From positions 30,239,447 through 30,303,446 of the forward strand of contig JBAIZL010000007.1 in NCBI GenBank assembly GCA_036971475.1: a DNA stretch of 64,000 nucleotides. The letters are read 5' to 3'. The notes beneath the pieces are model-generated. The model had not been told where the DNA came from, made no database searches, and saw nothing but the letters and a program-made list of their open reading frames with translations. Source of the DNA: Prosapia bicincta. Taxonomy: Eukaryota > Arthropoda > Insecta > Hemiptera > Cercopidae. Below are positions 35,901 to 51,146 of this stretch, one piece after another. Position numbers and translations under genes: made by a program. The stretch's first letter is position 1; each line of letters begins with the position of its first letter.

Positions 35901-38900
35901 ACAAAACATACATGAATAAAAGGCACGTTTTAAAGAAAGAGAGATCCCGACCCTAGCAAGTTGCCATAATACAAGTATACCATGAATGATGCACATACAA
36001 AACATACATGAATAAAAGGCACGTTTTAAAGAAAGAGAGATCCCGGCCCTAGCAAGTTGCCATATTACAAGTATACCATGAAAGATGCACATACAAAACA
36101 TACATGAATAAAAAGCACGTTTTAAAGAAAGAGAGATCCCGGCCCTAGCAAGTTGCCATATTACAAGTATACCATGAAAGATGCACATACAAAACATACA
36201 TGAATAAAAGGCACGTTTTAAAGAAAGAGAGATCCCGGCCCTAGCAAGTTGCCATATTACAAGTATACCATGAAAGATGCACATACAAAACATACATGAA
36301 TAAAAGGCACGTTTTAAAGAAAGAGAGATCCCGACCCTAGCAAGTTGCCATATTACAAGTATACCATGAAAGATGCACATACAAAACATACATGAATAAA
36401 AAGCACGTTTTAAAGAAAGAGAGATCCCGGCCCTAGCAAGTTGCCATATTACAAGTATACCATGAAAGATGCACATACAAAACATACATGAATAAAAGGC
36501 ACGTTTTAAAGAAAGAGAGATCCCGGCCCTAATGCAAGTTGCCATATTACAAGTATACCATGAAAGATGCACATACAAAACATACATGAATAAACGGCAC
36601 GTTTTAAAGAAAGAGAGATCCCGGCCCTAGCAAGTTGCCATATTACAAGTATACCATGAAAGATGCTCATACAAAACATACATGAATAAAAAGCACGTTT
36701 TAAAGAAAGAGAGATCCCGGCCCTAGCAAGTTGCCATATTACAAGTATACCATGAAAGATGCACATACAAAACATACATGAATAAAAAGCACGTTTTAAA
36801 GAAAGAGAGATCCCGGCCCTAGCAAGTTGCCATATTACAAGTATACCATGAAAGATGCACATACAAAACATACATGAATAAAAGGCACGTTTTAAAGAAA
36901 GAGAGATCCCGGCCCTAGCAAGTTGCCATATTACAAGTATACCATGAAAGATGCACATACAAAATATACATGAATAAAAAGCACGTTTTAAAGAAAGAGA
37001 GATCCCGGCCCTAGCAAGTTGCCATATTACAAGTATACCATGAAAGATGCACATACAAAACATACATGAATAAAAGGCACGTTTTAAAGAAAGAGAGATC
37101 CCGGCCCTAGCAAGTTGCCATATTACAAGTATACCATGAAAGATGCACATACAAAACATACATGAATAAAAAGCACGTTTTAAAGAAAGAGAGATCCCGG
37201 CCCTAGCAAGTTGCCATATTACAAGTATACCATGAAAGATGCACATACAAAACATACATGAATAAAAGGCACGTTTTAAAGAAAGAGAGATCCCGGCCCT
37301 AATGCAAGTTGCCATATTACAAGTATACCATGAAAGATGCACATACAAAACATACATGAATAAAAGGAAAGTTTTAAAGAAAGAGAAATCCCGACCCTAG
37401 CAAGTTGCCATATTACAAGTATACCATGAAAGATGCACATACAAAACATACATGAATAAAAGGCACGTTTTAAAGAAAGAGAAATCCCGACCCTAGCAAG
37501 TTGCCATATTACAAGTATACCATGAAAGATGCACATACAAAACATACATGAATAAAAGGCACGTTTTAAAGAAAGAGAAATCCCGACCCTAGCAAGTTGC
37601 CATATTACAAGTATACCATGAAAGATGCACATACAAAACATACATGAATAAAAGGCACGTTTTAAAGAAAGAGAAATCCCGACCCTAGCAAGTTGCCATA
37701 TTACAAGTATACCATGAAAGATGCACATAAAAAACATACATGAATAAAAGGCACGTTTTAAAGAAAGAGAAATCCCGACCCTAGCAAGTTGCCATATTAC
37801 AAGTATACCATGAAAGATGCACATACAAAACATACATGAATAAAAGGCACGTTTTAAAGAAAGAGAAATCCCGACCCTAGCAAGTTGCCATATTACAAGT
37901 ATACCATGAAAGATGCACAAACAAAACATACATGAATAAAAGGCACGTTTTAAAGAAAGAGAGATCCCGGCCCTAGCAAGTTGCCATATTACAAGTATAC
38001 CATGAAAGATGCACATACAAAACATACATGAATAAAAGGCACGTTTTAAAGAAAGAGAGATCCCGACCCTAGCAAGTTGTCATATTACAAGTATACCATG
38101 AAAGATGCACATACAAAACATACATGAATAAAAGGCACGTTTTAAAGAAAGAGAGATCCCGACCCTAGCAAGTTGCCATAATACAAGTATACCATGAAAG
38201 ATGCACATACAAAACATACATGAATAAAAGGCACGTTTTAAAGAAAGAGAGATCCCGACCCAAGCAAGTTGCAATAATACAAGTATACCATGAAAGATGC
38301 ACATACAAAACATTCATGAATAAAAGGCACGTTTTAAAGAAAGAGAGATCCCGACCCTAGCAAGTTGCCATAATACAAGTATACCATGAAAGATGCACAT
38401 ACAAAACATACATGAATAAAAGGCACGTTTTAAACAAAGAGAGATCCCGACCCTAGCAAGTTGCCATAATACAAGTATACCATGAAAGATGCACATACAA
38501 AACATACATGAATAAAAGGCACGTTTTAAAGAAAGAGAGATCCCGACCCTAGCAAGTTGCCATAATACAAGTATACCATGAAAGATGCACATACAAAACA
38601 TACATGAATAAAAGGCACGTTTTAAAGAAAGAGAAATCCCGACCCTAGCAAGTTGCCATATTACAAGTATACCATGAAAGATGCACATACAAAACATACA
38701 TGAATAAAAGGCACGTTTTAAAGAAAGAGAAATCCCGACCCTAGCAAGTTGCCATATTACAAGTATACCATGAAAGATACACATACAAAACATACATGAA
38801 TAAAAGGCACGTTTTAAAGAAAGAGAGATCCCGGCCCTAATGCAAGTTGCCATATTACAAGTATACCATGAAAGATGCACATACAAAACATACATGAATA

Positions 38901-41900
38901 AAAGGCACGTTTTAAAGAAAGAGAAATCCCGACCCTAGCAAGTTGCCATATTACAAGTATACCATGAAAGATGCGCATACAAAACATACATGAATAAAAG
39001 GCACGTTTTAAAGAAAGAGAGATCCCGGCCCTAATGCAAGTTGCCATATTACAAGTATACCATGAAAGATGCACATACAAAACATACATGAATAAAAAGC
39101 ACGTTTTAAAGAAAGAGAGATCCCGGCCCTAGCAAGTTGCCATATTACAAGTATACCATGAAAGATGCACATACAAAACATACATGAATAAAAGGCACGT
39201 TTTAAAGAAAGAGAGATCCCGGCCCTAATGCAAGTTGCCATATTACAAGTATACCATGAAAGATGCACATACAAAACATACATGAATAAAAAGCACGTTT
39301 TAAAGAAAGAGAGATCCCGACCCTAGCAAGTTGCCATAATACAAGTATACCATGAAAGATGCACATACAAAACATACATGAATAAAAGGCACGTTTTAAA
39401 GAAAGAGAGATCCCGGCCCTAATGCAAGTTGCCATATTACAAGTATACCATGAAAGATGCACATACAAAACATACATGAATAAAAGGCACGTTTTAAAGA
39501 AAGAGAAATCCCGACCCTAGCAAGTTGCCATATTACAAGTATACCATGAAAGATGCACATACAAAACATACATGAATAAAAGGCACGTTTTAAAGAAAGA
39601 GAAATCCCGACCCTAGCAAGTTGCCATATTACAAGTATACCATGAAAGATGCACATACAAAACATACATGAATAAAAGGCACGTTTTAAAGAAAGAGAGA
39701 TCCCGGCCCTAGCAAGTTGCCATATTACAAGTATACCATGAAAGATGCACATACAAAACATACATGAATAAAAGGCACGTTTTAAAGAAAGAGAGATCCC
39801 GGCCCTAATGCAAGTTGCCATATTACAAGTATACCATGAAAGATGCACATACAAAACATACATGAATAAAAAGCACGTTTTAAAGAAAGAGAGATCCCGG
39901 CCCTAGCAAGTTGCCATATTACAAGTATACCATGAAAGATGCACATACAAAACATACATGAATAAAAGGCACGTTTTAAAGAAAGAGAGATCCCGGCCCT
40001 AATGCAAGTTGCCATATTACAAGTATACCATGAAAGATGCACATACAAAACATACATGAATAAAAGGCACGTTTTAAAGAAAGAGAAATCCCGACCCTAG
40101 CAAGTTGCCATATTACAAGTATACCATGAAAGATGCACATACAAAACATACATGAATAAAAGGCACGTTTTAAAGAAAGAGAGATCCCGGCCCTAATGCA
40201 AGTTGCCATATTACAAGTATACCATGAAAGATACACATACAAAACATACATGAATAAAAGGCACGTTTTAAAGAAAGAGAGATCCCGGCCCTAATGCAAG
40301 TTGCCATATTACAAGTATACCAGGAAAGATGCACATACAAAACATACATGAATAAAAGCCACGTTTTAAAGAAAGAGAGATCCCGGCCCTAATGCAAGTT
40401 GCCATATTACAAGTATACCATGAAAGATACACATACAAAACATACATGAATAAAAGGCACGTTTTAAAGAAAGAGAGATCCCGGCCCTAATGCAAGTTGC
40501 CATATTACAAGTATACCATGAAAGATACACATACAAAACATACATGAATAAAAGGCACGTTTTAAAGAAAGAGAGATCCCGGCCCTAATGCAAGTTGCCA
40601 TATAACAAGTATACCATGAAAGATACACATACAAAACATACATGAATAAAAGGCACGTTTTAAAGAAAGAGAGATCCCGGCCCTAATGCAAGTTGCCATA
40701 TTACAAGTATACCATGAAAGATACACATACAAAACATACATGAATAAAAGGCACGTTTTAAAGAAAGAGAGATCCCGGCCCTAATGCAAGTTGCCATATT
40801 ACAAGTATACCATGAAAGATACACATACAAAACATACATGAATAAAAGGCACGTTTTAAAGAAAGAGAGATCCCGGCCCTAATGCAAGTTGCCATATTAC
40901 AAGTATACCATGAAAGATGCACATACAAAACATACCTGAATAAAAGGCACGTTTTAAAGAAAGAGAGATCCCGGCCCTAATGCAAGTTGCCATATTACAA
41001 GTATACCATGAAAGATACACATACAAAACATACATGAATAAAAGGCACGTTTTAAAGAAAGAGAGATCCCGGCCCTAATGCAAGTTGCCATATTACAAGT
41101 ATACCATGAAAGATGCACATACAAAACATACATGAATAAAAGGCACGTTTTAAAGAAAGAGAAATCCCGACCCTAGCAAGTTGCCATATTACAAGTATAC
41201 CATGAAAGATGCGCATACAAAACATACATGAATAAAAGGCACGTTTTAAAGAAAGAGAGATCCCGGCCCTAATGCAAGTTGCCATATTACAAGTATACCA
41301 TGAAAGATGCACATACAAAACATACATGAATAAAAGGCACGTTTTAAAGAAAGAGAAATCCCGACCCTAGCAAGTTGCCATATTACAAGTATACCATGAA
41401 AGATGCACATACAAAACATACATGAATAAAAGGCACGTTTTAAACAAAGAGAGATCCCGGCCCTAATGCAAGTTGCCATATTACAAGTATACCATGAAAG
41501 ATGCACATACAAAACATACATGAATAAAAGGCACGTTTTAAAGAAAGAGAAATCCCGACCCTAGCAAGTTGCCATATTACAAGTATACCATGAAAGATGC
41601 ACATACAAAACATACATGAATAAAAGGCACGTTTTAAAGAAAGAGAGATCCCGGCCCTAATGCAAGTTGCCATATTACAAGTATACCATGAAAGATGCAC
41701 ATACAAAACATACATGAATAAAAGGCACGTTTTAAAGAAAGAGAAATCCCGACCCTAGCAAGTTGCCATATTACAAGTATACCATGAAAGATGCACATAC
41801 AAAACATACATGAATAAAAGGCACGTTTTAAAGAAAGAGAGATCCCGGCCCTAATGCAAGTTGCCATATTACAAGTATACCATGAAAGATGCACATACAA

Positions 41901-44900
41901 AACATACATGAATAAAAGGCACGTTTTAAAGAAAGAGAGATCCCGGCCCGAATGCAAGTTGCCATATTACAAGTATACCATGAAAGACGCACATACAAAA
42001 CATACATGAATAAAAGGCACGTTTTAAAGAAAGAGAGATCCCGGCCCTAATGCAAGTTGCCATATTACAAGTATACCATGAAAGATGCACATACAAAACA
42101 TACATGAATAAAAGGCACGTTTTAAAGAAAGAGAGATCCCGGCCCTAATGCAAGTTGCCATATTACAAGTATACCATGAAAGATGCACATACAAAACATA
42201 CATGAATAAAAAGCACGTTTTAAAGAAAGAGAGATCCCGACCCTAGCAAGTTGCCATAATACAAGTATACCATGAAAGATGCACATACAAAACATACATG
42301 AATAAAAGGCACGTTTTAAAGAAAGAGAGATCCCGGCCCTAATGCAAGTTGCCATATTACAAGTATACCATGAAAGATGCACATACAAAACATACATGAA
42401 TAAAAGGCACGTTTTAAAGAAAGAGAAATCCCGACCCTAGCAAGTTGCCATATTACAAGTATACCATGAAAGATGCACATACAAAACATACATGAATAAA
42501 AGGCACGTTTTAAAGAAAGAGAAATCCCGACCCTAGCAAGTTGCCATATTACAAGTATACCATGAAAGATGCACATACAAAACATACATGAATAAAAGGC
42601 ACGTTTTAAAGAAAGAGAGATCCCGGCCCTAGCAAGTTGCCATATTACAAGTATACCATGAAAGATGCACATACAAAACATACATGAATAAAAGGCACGT
42701 TTTAAAGAAAGAGAGATCCCGGCCCTAATGCAAGTTGCCATATTACAAGTATACCATGAAAGATGCACATACAAAACATACATGAATAAAAAGCACGTTT
42801 TAAAGAAAGAGAGATCCCGGCCCTAGCAAGTTGCCATATTACAAGTATACCATGAAAGATGCACATACAAAACATACATGAATAAAAGGCACGTTTTAAA
42901 GAAAGAGAGATCCCGGCCCTAATGCAAGTTGCCATATTACAAGTATACCATGAAAGATGCACATACAAAACATACATGAATAAAAGGCACGTTTTAAAGA
43001 AAGAGAAATCCCGACCCTAGCAAGTTGCCATATTACAAGTATACCATGAAAGATGCACATACAAAACATACATGAATAAAAGGCACGTTTTAAAGAAAGA
43101 GAGATCCCGGCCCTAATGCAAGTTGCCATATTACAAGTATACCATGAAAGATACACATACAAAACATACATGAATAAAAGGCACGTTTTAAAGAAAGAGA
43201 GATCCCGGCCCTAATGCAAGTTGCCATATTACAAGTATACCAGGAAAGATGCACATACAAAACATACATGAATAAAAGGCACGTTTTAAAGAAAGAGAGA
43301 TCCCGGCCCTAATGCAAGTTGCCATATTACAAGTATACCATGAAAGATACACATACAAAACATACATGAATAAAAGGCACGTTTTAAAGAAAGAGAGATC
43401 CCGGCCCTAATGCAAGTTGCCATATTACAAGTATACCATGAAAGATACACATACAAAACATACATGAATAAAAGGCACGTTTTAAAGAAAGAGAGATCCC
43501 GGCCCTAATGCAAGTTGCCATATTACAAGTATACCATGAAAGATACACATACAAAACATACATGAATAAAAGGCACGTTTTAAAGAAAGAGAGATCCCGG
43601 CCCTAATGCAAGTTGCCATATTACAAGTATACCATGAAAGATACACATACAAAACATACATGAATAAAAGGCACGTTTTAAAGAAAGAGAGATCCCGGCC
43701 CTAATGCAAGTTGCCATATTACAAGTATACCATGAAAGATACACATACAAAACATACATGAATAAAAGGCACGTTTTAAAGAAAGAGAGATCCCGGCCCT
43801 AATGCAAGTTGCCATATTACAAGTATACCATGAAAGATGCACATACAAAACATACATGAATAAAAGGCACGTTTTAAAGAAAGAGAGATCCCGGCCCTAA
43901 TGCAAGTTGCCATATTACAAGTATACCATGAAAGATACACATACAAAACATACATGAATAAAAGGCACGTTTTAAAGAAAGAGAGATCACGGCCCTAATG
44001 CAAGTTGCCATATTACAAGTATACCATGAAAGATGCACATACAAAACATACATGAATAAAAGGCACGTTTTAAAGAAAGAGAAATCCCGACCCTAGCAAG
44101 TTGCCATATTACAAGTATACCATGAAAGATGCGCATACAAAACATACATGAATAAAAGGCACGTTTTAAAGAAAGAGAGATCCCGGCCCTAATGCAAGTT
44201 GCCATATTACAAGTATACCATGAAAGATGCACATACAAAACATACATGAATAAAAGGCACGTTTTAAAGAAAGAGAAATCCCGACCCTAGCAAGTTGCCA
44301 TATTACAAGTATACCATGAAAGATGCACATACAAAACATACATGAATAAAAGGCACGTTTTAAAGAAAGAGAGATCCCGGCCCTAATGCAAGTTGCCATA
44401 TTACAAGTATACCATGAAAGATGCACATACAAAACATACATGAATAAAAGGCACGTTTTAAAGAAAGAGAAATCCCGACCCTAGCAAGTTGCCATATTAC
44501 AAGTATACCATGAAAGATGCACATACAAAACATACATGAATAAAAGGCACGTTTTAAAGAAAGAGAGATCCCGGCCCTAATGCAAGTTGCCATATTACAA
44601 GTATACCATGAAAGATGCACATACAAAACATACATGAATAAAAGGCACGTTTTAAAGAAAGAGAAATCCCGACCCTAGCAAGTTGCCATATTACAAGTAT
44701 ACCATGAAAGATGCACATACAAAACATACATGAATAAAAGGCACGTTTTAAAGAAAGAGAGATCCCGGCCCTAATGCAAGTTGCCATATTACAAGTATAC
44801 CATGAAAGATGCACATACAAAACATACATGAATAAAAGGCACGTTTTAAAGAAAGAGAGATCCCGGCCCGAATGCAAGTTGCCATATTACAAGTATACCA

Positions 44901-47162
44901 TGAAAGATGCACATACAAAACATACATGAATAAAAGGCACGTTTTAAAGAAAGAGAGATCCCGGCCCTAATGCAAGTTGCCATATTACAAGTATACCATG
45001 AAAGATGCACATACAAAACATACATGAATAAAAGGCACGTTTTAAAGAAAGAGAAATCCCGACCCTAGCAAGTTGCCATATTACAAGTATACCATGAAAG
45101 ATGCACATACAAAACATACATGAATAAAAGGCACGTTTTAAAGAAAGAGAGATCCCGGCCCTAGCAAGTTGCCATATTACAAGTATACCATGAAAGATGC
45201 ACATACAAAACATACATGAATAAAAGGTACGTTTTAAAGAAAGAGAGATCCCGACCCTAGCAAGTTGTCATATTACAAGTATACCATGAAAGATGCACGT
45301 ACAAAACATACATGAATAAAAGGCACGTTTTAAAGAAAGAGAGATCCCGACCCTAGCAAGTTGCCATAATACAAGTATACCATGAAAGATGCACATACAA
45401 AACATACATGAATAAAAGGCACGTTTTAAAGAAAGAGAGATCCCGACCCTAGCAAGTTGCCATAATACAAGTATACCATGAAAGATGCACATACAAAACA
45501 TACATGAATAAAAGGCACGTTTTAAAGAAAGAGAGATCCCGACCCTAGCAAGTTGCCATAATACAAGTATACCATGAAAGATGCACATACAAAACATACA
45601 TGAATAAAAGGCACGTTTTAAAGAAAGAGAGATCCCGACCCTAGCAAGTTGCCATAATACAAGTATACCATGAAAGATGCACATACAAAACATACATGAA
45701 TAAAAGGCACGTTTTAAAGAAAGAGAGATCCCGACCCTAGCAAGTTGCCATAATACAAGTATACCATGAAAGATGCACATACAAAACATACATGAATAAA
45801 AGGCACGTTTTAAAGAAAGAGAGATCCCGGCCCTAGCAAGTTGCCATATTACAAGTATACCATGAAAGATGCACATACAAAACATACATGAATAAAAGGC
45901 ACGTTTTAAAGAAAGAGAGATCCCGACCCTAGCAAGTTGCCATAATACAAGTATACCATGAAAGATGCACATACAAAACATACATGAATAAAAGGCACGT
46001 TTTAAAGAAAGAGAGATCCCGGCAATAGCAAGTTGCCATATTACAAGTATACCATGAAAGATGCACATACAAAACATACATGAATAAAAGGCACGTTTTA
46101 AAGAAAGAGAGATCCCGACCCTAGCAAGTTGCCATAATACAAGTATACCATGAAAGATGCACATACAAAACATACATGAATAAAAGGCACGTTTTAAAGA
46201 AAGAGAAATCCCGACCCTAGCAAGTTGCCATATTACAAGTATACCATGAAAGATGCACATACAAAACATACATGAATAAAAGGCACGTTTTAAAGAAAGA
46301 GAAATCCCGACCCTAGCAAGTTGCCATATTACAAGTATACCATGAAAGATGCGCATACAAAACATACATGAATAAAAGGCACGTTTTAAAGAAAGAGAGA
46401 TCCCGGCCCTAATGCAAGTTGCCATATTACAAGTATACCATGAAAGATGCGCATACAAAACATACATGAATAAAAGGCACGTTTTAAAGAAAGAGAGATC
46501 CCGGCCCTAATGCAAGTTGCCATATTACAAGTATACCATGAAAGATGCATATACAAAACATACATGAATAAAAGGCACGTTTTAAAGAAAGAGAGATCCC
46601 GGCCCTAATGCAAGTTGCCATATTACAAGTATACCATGAAAGATGCACATACAAAACATACATGAATAAAAGGCACGTTTTAAAGAAAGAGAGATCCCGG
46701 CCCTAATGCAAGTTGCCATATTACAAGTATACCATGAAAGATGCACATACAAAACATACATGAATAAAAGGCACGTTTTAAAGAAAGAGAGATCCCGGCC
46801 CTAATGCAAGTTGCCATATTACAAGTATACCATGAAAGATGCACATACAAAACATACATGAATAAAAGGCACGTTTTAAAGAAAGAGAGATCCCGGCCCT
46901 AATGCAAGTTGCCATATTACAAGTATACCATGAAAGATGCACATACAAAACATACATGAATAAAAGGCACGTTTTAAAGAAAGAGAAATCCCGACCCTAA
47001 TGCAAGTTGCCATATTACAAGTATACCATGAAAGATGCACATACAAAACATACATGAATAAAAGGCACGTTTTAAAGAAAGAGAGATCCCGGCCCTAATG
47101 CAAGTTGCCATATTACAAGTATACCATGAATTATGCACATACAAAACATACATGAATAAAAA
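29962..47162. repeat. 96/98-bp satellite array, right block (about 178 units)
   Basis: Same monomer as the left block; it resumes exactly at GGCAC after the insertion. Zones by diagnostic variants: homogeneous 96-bp GAGATCCCGG units (30.0-32.3 kb, one run of about 17 uninterrupted 96-bp units), a GAAATCCCGA hexamer (32.3-32.9 kb), GTCATATT variants including GTATGCCATG/AGCACGTTGCC dimers (33.0-35.3 kb), CCATAATAC variants (35.4-36.0, 38.1-38.6 and 45.3-46.2 kb), 194-bp dimers (38.8-45.0 kb) and 98-bp units at the right edge (46.4-47.1 kb). The last unit has TGAATTATGC in place of TGAAAGATGC and ends at CATGAATAAAAA. Confidence 0.97.
39131..45050. repeat. ~2.92-kb near-identical tandem duplication within the satellite
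   Basis: Rare private variants recur at a constant offset of 2,920 bp: CCAGGAAAGAT at 40320/43240, CCCGAATGC at 41948/44868, the run of GATACACAT units and the 194-bp dimer series. The copies share phase from about 39131/42051 to about 42130/45050. I found only about six single-base differences (for example AAAAGCCACG versus AAAAGGCACG, TATAACAAG versus TATTACAAG, GATCCCGG versus GATCACGG). Confidence 0.8.
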
Positions 47163-47462
47163 TGGCCAATTAATTGTGACGAGTGTTAAAATTAAAAACA
47201 TATTTTTTATAAAAAATAAACTTTTGACTTAGAATTTGTTGGCTCAAAATCCTACAAAGAATGATTTAATTAAACAACCATTTCGCACAATCATTATAAT
47301 TGAGACGTTATTTTAAAATAAAATTAGTATTAGGGAAAAAAAAGAATAAATTGTTTTTACAGTCTTTACACGTTATAAGAATGACAACTAGCTTACCTGA
47401 CAACTCTTCCTGGCTACTTCTCGCGCTCTACTGATACAACGGGAAAACTTCCCCCCAACCCC
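47163..47462. other. Unique spacer between two satellites
   Basis: AT-rich, about 300 bp, no ORF. The last ~70 bases are GC-richer and lead into the 88-bp array through GGGAAAACTTCCCCCC, itself a weak dyad. Confidence 0.4.
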
Positions 47463-50400
47463 ATCTCCAGGTACCTGCGTACAAGCTAATACCAAGCACC
47501 AAATTTCTGTCCTTTGCTTGTATATTGTATAGTACTGAGGGAAATATATTTTCCCCCGATACCTGCGTACAAGCTAATACTGAGCACCAAATGTCTGTCC
47601 TTTGCTTGTATATTGTATAGTACTGAGGGAAATATATTTTCCCCCGATACCTGCGTACAAGCTAATACCAAGCACCAAATTTCTGTCCTTTGCTTGTATA
47701 TTGTATAGTACTGAGGGAAATATATTTTCCCCCGATACCTGCGTACAAGCCAATACCAAGCACCAAATTTCTGTCCTTTGCTTGTATATTGTATAGTACT
47801 GACGGATATATATTTTCCCCCGATACCTGCGTACAAGCCAATACCAAGCACCAAATTTCTGTCCTTTGCTTATATATTGTATAGTTCTGAGGGAAATATA
47901 TTTTCCCCCGATACCTGCGTACAAGCCAATACCAAGCACCAAATTTCTGTCCTTTGCTTATATATTGTATAGTACTGAGGGAAATATATTTTCCCCCGAT
48001 ACCTGCGTACAAGCCAATACCAAGCACCAAATTTCTGTCCTTTGCTTGTATATTGTATAGTACTGACGGATATATATTTTCCCCCGATACCTGCGTACAA
48101 GCTAATACCGAGCACCAAATTTCTGTCCTTTGCTTGTATATTGTATAGTACTGAGGGAAATATATTTTCCCCCGATACCTGCGTACAAGCTAATACCGAG
48201 CACCAAATTTCTGTCCTTTGCTTGTATATTGTATAGTACTGAGGGAAATATATTTTCCCCCGATACCTGCGTACAGGCTAATACCGAGCACCAAATGTCT
48301 GTCCTTTGCTTATATATTGTATAGTACTGAGGGAAATATATTTTCCCCCGATACCTGCGTACAAGCTAATACCGAGCACCAAATTTCTGTCCTTTGCTTG
48401 TATATTGTATAGTACTGAGGGAAATATATTTTCCCCCGATACCTGCGTACAAGCTAATACCGACAACCAAATTTCTGTCCTTTGCTTATATATTGTATAG
48501 TACTAAGGAAAATACATTTCCCCCCGATACCTGCGTACAGGCTAATACCGAGCACCAAATGTCTGTCCTTTGCTTGTAAATTGTATAGTACTGAGGGAAA
48601 TATATTTTCCCCCGATACCTGCGTACAAGCTAATACCGAGCACCAAATGTCTGTCCTTTGCTTATATATTGTATAGTACTGAGGGAAATATATTTTCCCC
48701 CGATACCTGCGTACAAGCTAATACCGAGCACCAAATTTCTGTCCTTTGCTTGTATATTGTATAGTACTGAGGGAAATATATTTTCCCCCGATACCTGCGT
48801 ACAGGCTAATACCGAGCACCAAATGTCTGTCCTTTGCTTATATATTGTATAGTACTGAGGGAAATATATTTTCCCCCGATACCTGCGTACAAGCTAATAC
48901 CGAGCACCAAATTTCTGTCCTTTGCTTGTATATTGTATAGTACTGAGGGAAATATATTTTCCCCCGATACCTGCGTACAAGCTAATACCGACAACCAAAT
49001 TTCTGTCCTTTGCTTATATATTGTATAGTACTGAGGAAAATACATTTCCCCCCGATACCTGCGTACAAGCTAATACCGAGCACCAAATTTCTGGCCTTTG
49101 CTTGTATATTGTATAGTACTGAGGGAAATATATTTTCCCCCGATACCTGCGTACAAGCTAATACCGAGCACCAAATTTCTGTCCTTTGCTTGTATATTGT
49201 ATAGTACTGAGGGAAATATATTTTCCCCCGATACCTGCGTACAAGCTAATACCGAGCACCAAATTTCTGTCCTTTGCTTTTATATTGTATAGTACTGAGG
49301 GAAATATATTTTCCCCCCATACCTGCGTACTAGCTAATACCGAGCACCAAATTTCTGTCCTTTGCTTGTATATTGTATAGTACTGAGGGAAATATATTTC
49401 CCCCCGATACCTGCGTACAAGCTAATACCGAGCACCAAATGTCTGTCCTTTGCTTGTATATTGTATAGTACTGAGGGAAATATATTTTCCCCCGATACCT
49501 GCGTTCAAGCTAATACCGAGCATCAAATTTCTGTCCTTTGCTTGTATATTGTATAGTACTGAGGGAAATATATTTTCCTCCGATACTTGCGTACAAGCTA
49601 ATACCGAGCACCAAATTACTGTCCTTTGCTTGTATATTGTATAGTACTGAGGCAAAATATATTTTCCCCCGATACCTGCGTACATGCTAATACCGAGCAC
49701 CAAATTTCTTTCCTTTGCTTATATATTGTATAGTACTAAGGGAAATATATTTTCCTCCGATACCTGCGTACAAGCTAATACCGAGCACCAAATTTCTGTC
49801 CTTTGCTTGTATATTGTATAGTACTGAGGGAAATATATTTTCCCCCGATACCTGCGTACAAGCTAATACCGAGCACCAAATTTCTGTCCTTTGCTTGTAT
49901 ATTGTATAGTACTGAGGGAAATATATTTTCCCCCGATACCTGCGTACAAGCTAATACCGAGCACCAAATGTCTGTCCTTTGTTTGTATATTGTATAGTAC
50001 TGAGGGAAATATATTTTCCCCCGATACCTGCGTACAAGCTAATACCGAGCACCAAATTTCTGTCCTTTGCTTATATATTGTATAGTACTGAGGAAAATAC
50101 ATTTTCTCCCGATACCTGGGTACAAGCTAATACCAAGCACCAAATTTCTGTCCTTTGCTTGTATATTGTATAGTACTGAGGGAAATATATTTTCCCCGAT
50201 ACCTGCGTACAAGCTAATACCGAGCACCAAATGTCTGTCCTTTGCTTGTATATTGTATAGTACTGAGGGAAATATATTTTCCCCCGACACCTGCGTACAA
50301 GCTAATACCGAGCACCAAATGTCTGTCGTTTGCTTGTATATTGTATAGTACTGAGGGAAATATATTTTCCCCCGATACCTGCGTACAAGCTAATACCGAG

Positions 50401-51050
50401 CACCATATGTCTGTCCTTTGCTTGTATATTGTATAGTACTGAGGGTAATATATTTTCGACCGATACCTGCGTACAGGCTAATACCGAGCACCAAATGTCT
50501 GTCATTTGCTTGTATATTGTATAGTACTGAGGGAAATATATTTTCCCCCGATACCTGCGTACAAGCTAATACCGAGCACCAAATTTCTGTCCTTTGCTTG
50601 TATATTGTATAGTACTGAGGGAAATATATTTTCCCTTGATACCTGCGTACAAGCTAATACCGAGCACCAAATGTCTGTCCTTTGCTTGTATATTGTATAG
50701 TACTGAGGGAAATATATTTTCCCCCGATACCTGCGTACAAGCTAATACCGAGCACCAAATTTCTGTCCTTTGCTTGTATATTGTATAGTACTGAGGGAAA
50801 TATATTTTCCCCCGATACATGCGTACAAGCTAATACCGAGCACCAAATGTCTGTCCTTTGCTTGTATATTTTATAGTACTGAGGGAAATATATTTTCCCC
50901 CGATACCTGCGTACAAGCTAATACCGAGCACCAAATGTCTTTCTTTTGCTTGTATATTGTATAGTACTGAGGGAAATATATTTTCCCCCGATACCTGCGT
51001 ACAGGCTAATACCGAGCACCAAATTTCTGTCCTTTGCTTGTATATTGTAT
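47463..51050. repeat. 88-bp satellite array, left block (about 41 units)
   Basis: Monomer core: TTGTATATTGTATAGTACTG, AGGGAAATATATTTTCCCCC, GATACCTGCGTACAAGCTAA, TACCGAGCACCAAATTTCTG, TCCTTTGC. The period is exactly 88 bp for most of the array; one-base changes occur (87-bp unit near 50194). Each unit contains the near-perfect palindrome GGGAAATATATTTTCCC. The leftmost units carry ACCAAGC and TGACGGATATA variants. A six-unit (528-bp) higher-order repeat is marked by CCGACAACC at 48460 and 48988. Confidence 0.96.
51039..51050. repeat. 12-bp target-site duplication, left copy
   Basis: TGTATATTGTAT, part of the 88-bp monomer, is repeated at 55874-55885 on the other side of the inserted retrotransposon. 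Confidence 0.9.
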
Positions 51051-51146
51051 TTTTTTATTATTACTAAAACTCGGAGGGACCTTATCGGTGTAGAGCACTT
51101 AGCTGTAGCCTTTGTACTCTCTTCCCATCCCTACCACAGGACTAGC
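51051..51146 (-). other. 3' UTR and (TAA)n/poly-A tail of the retrotransposon
   Basis: On the minus strand ~95 bases after the ORF2 stop end in AGTAATAATAAAAAA directly before the target duplication. RTs of this group often recognise such short terminal repeats when priming. Confidence 0.7.

Noticed and set aside
17332..47162. Possible CRISPR-like regular repeats
   Set aside because: Units are contiguous full-length tandem copies without unique spacers, the host is eukaryotic, and no Cas-like genes are seen.
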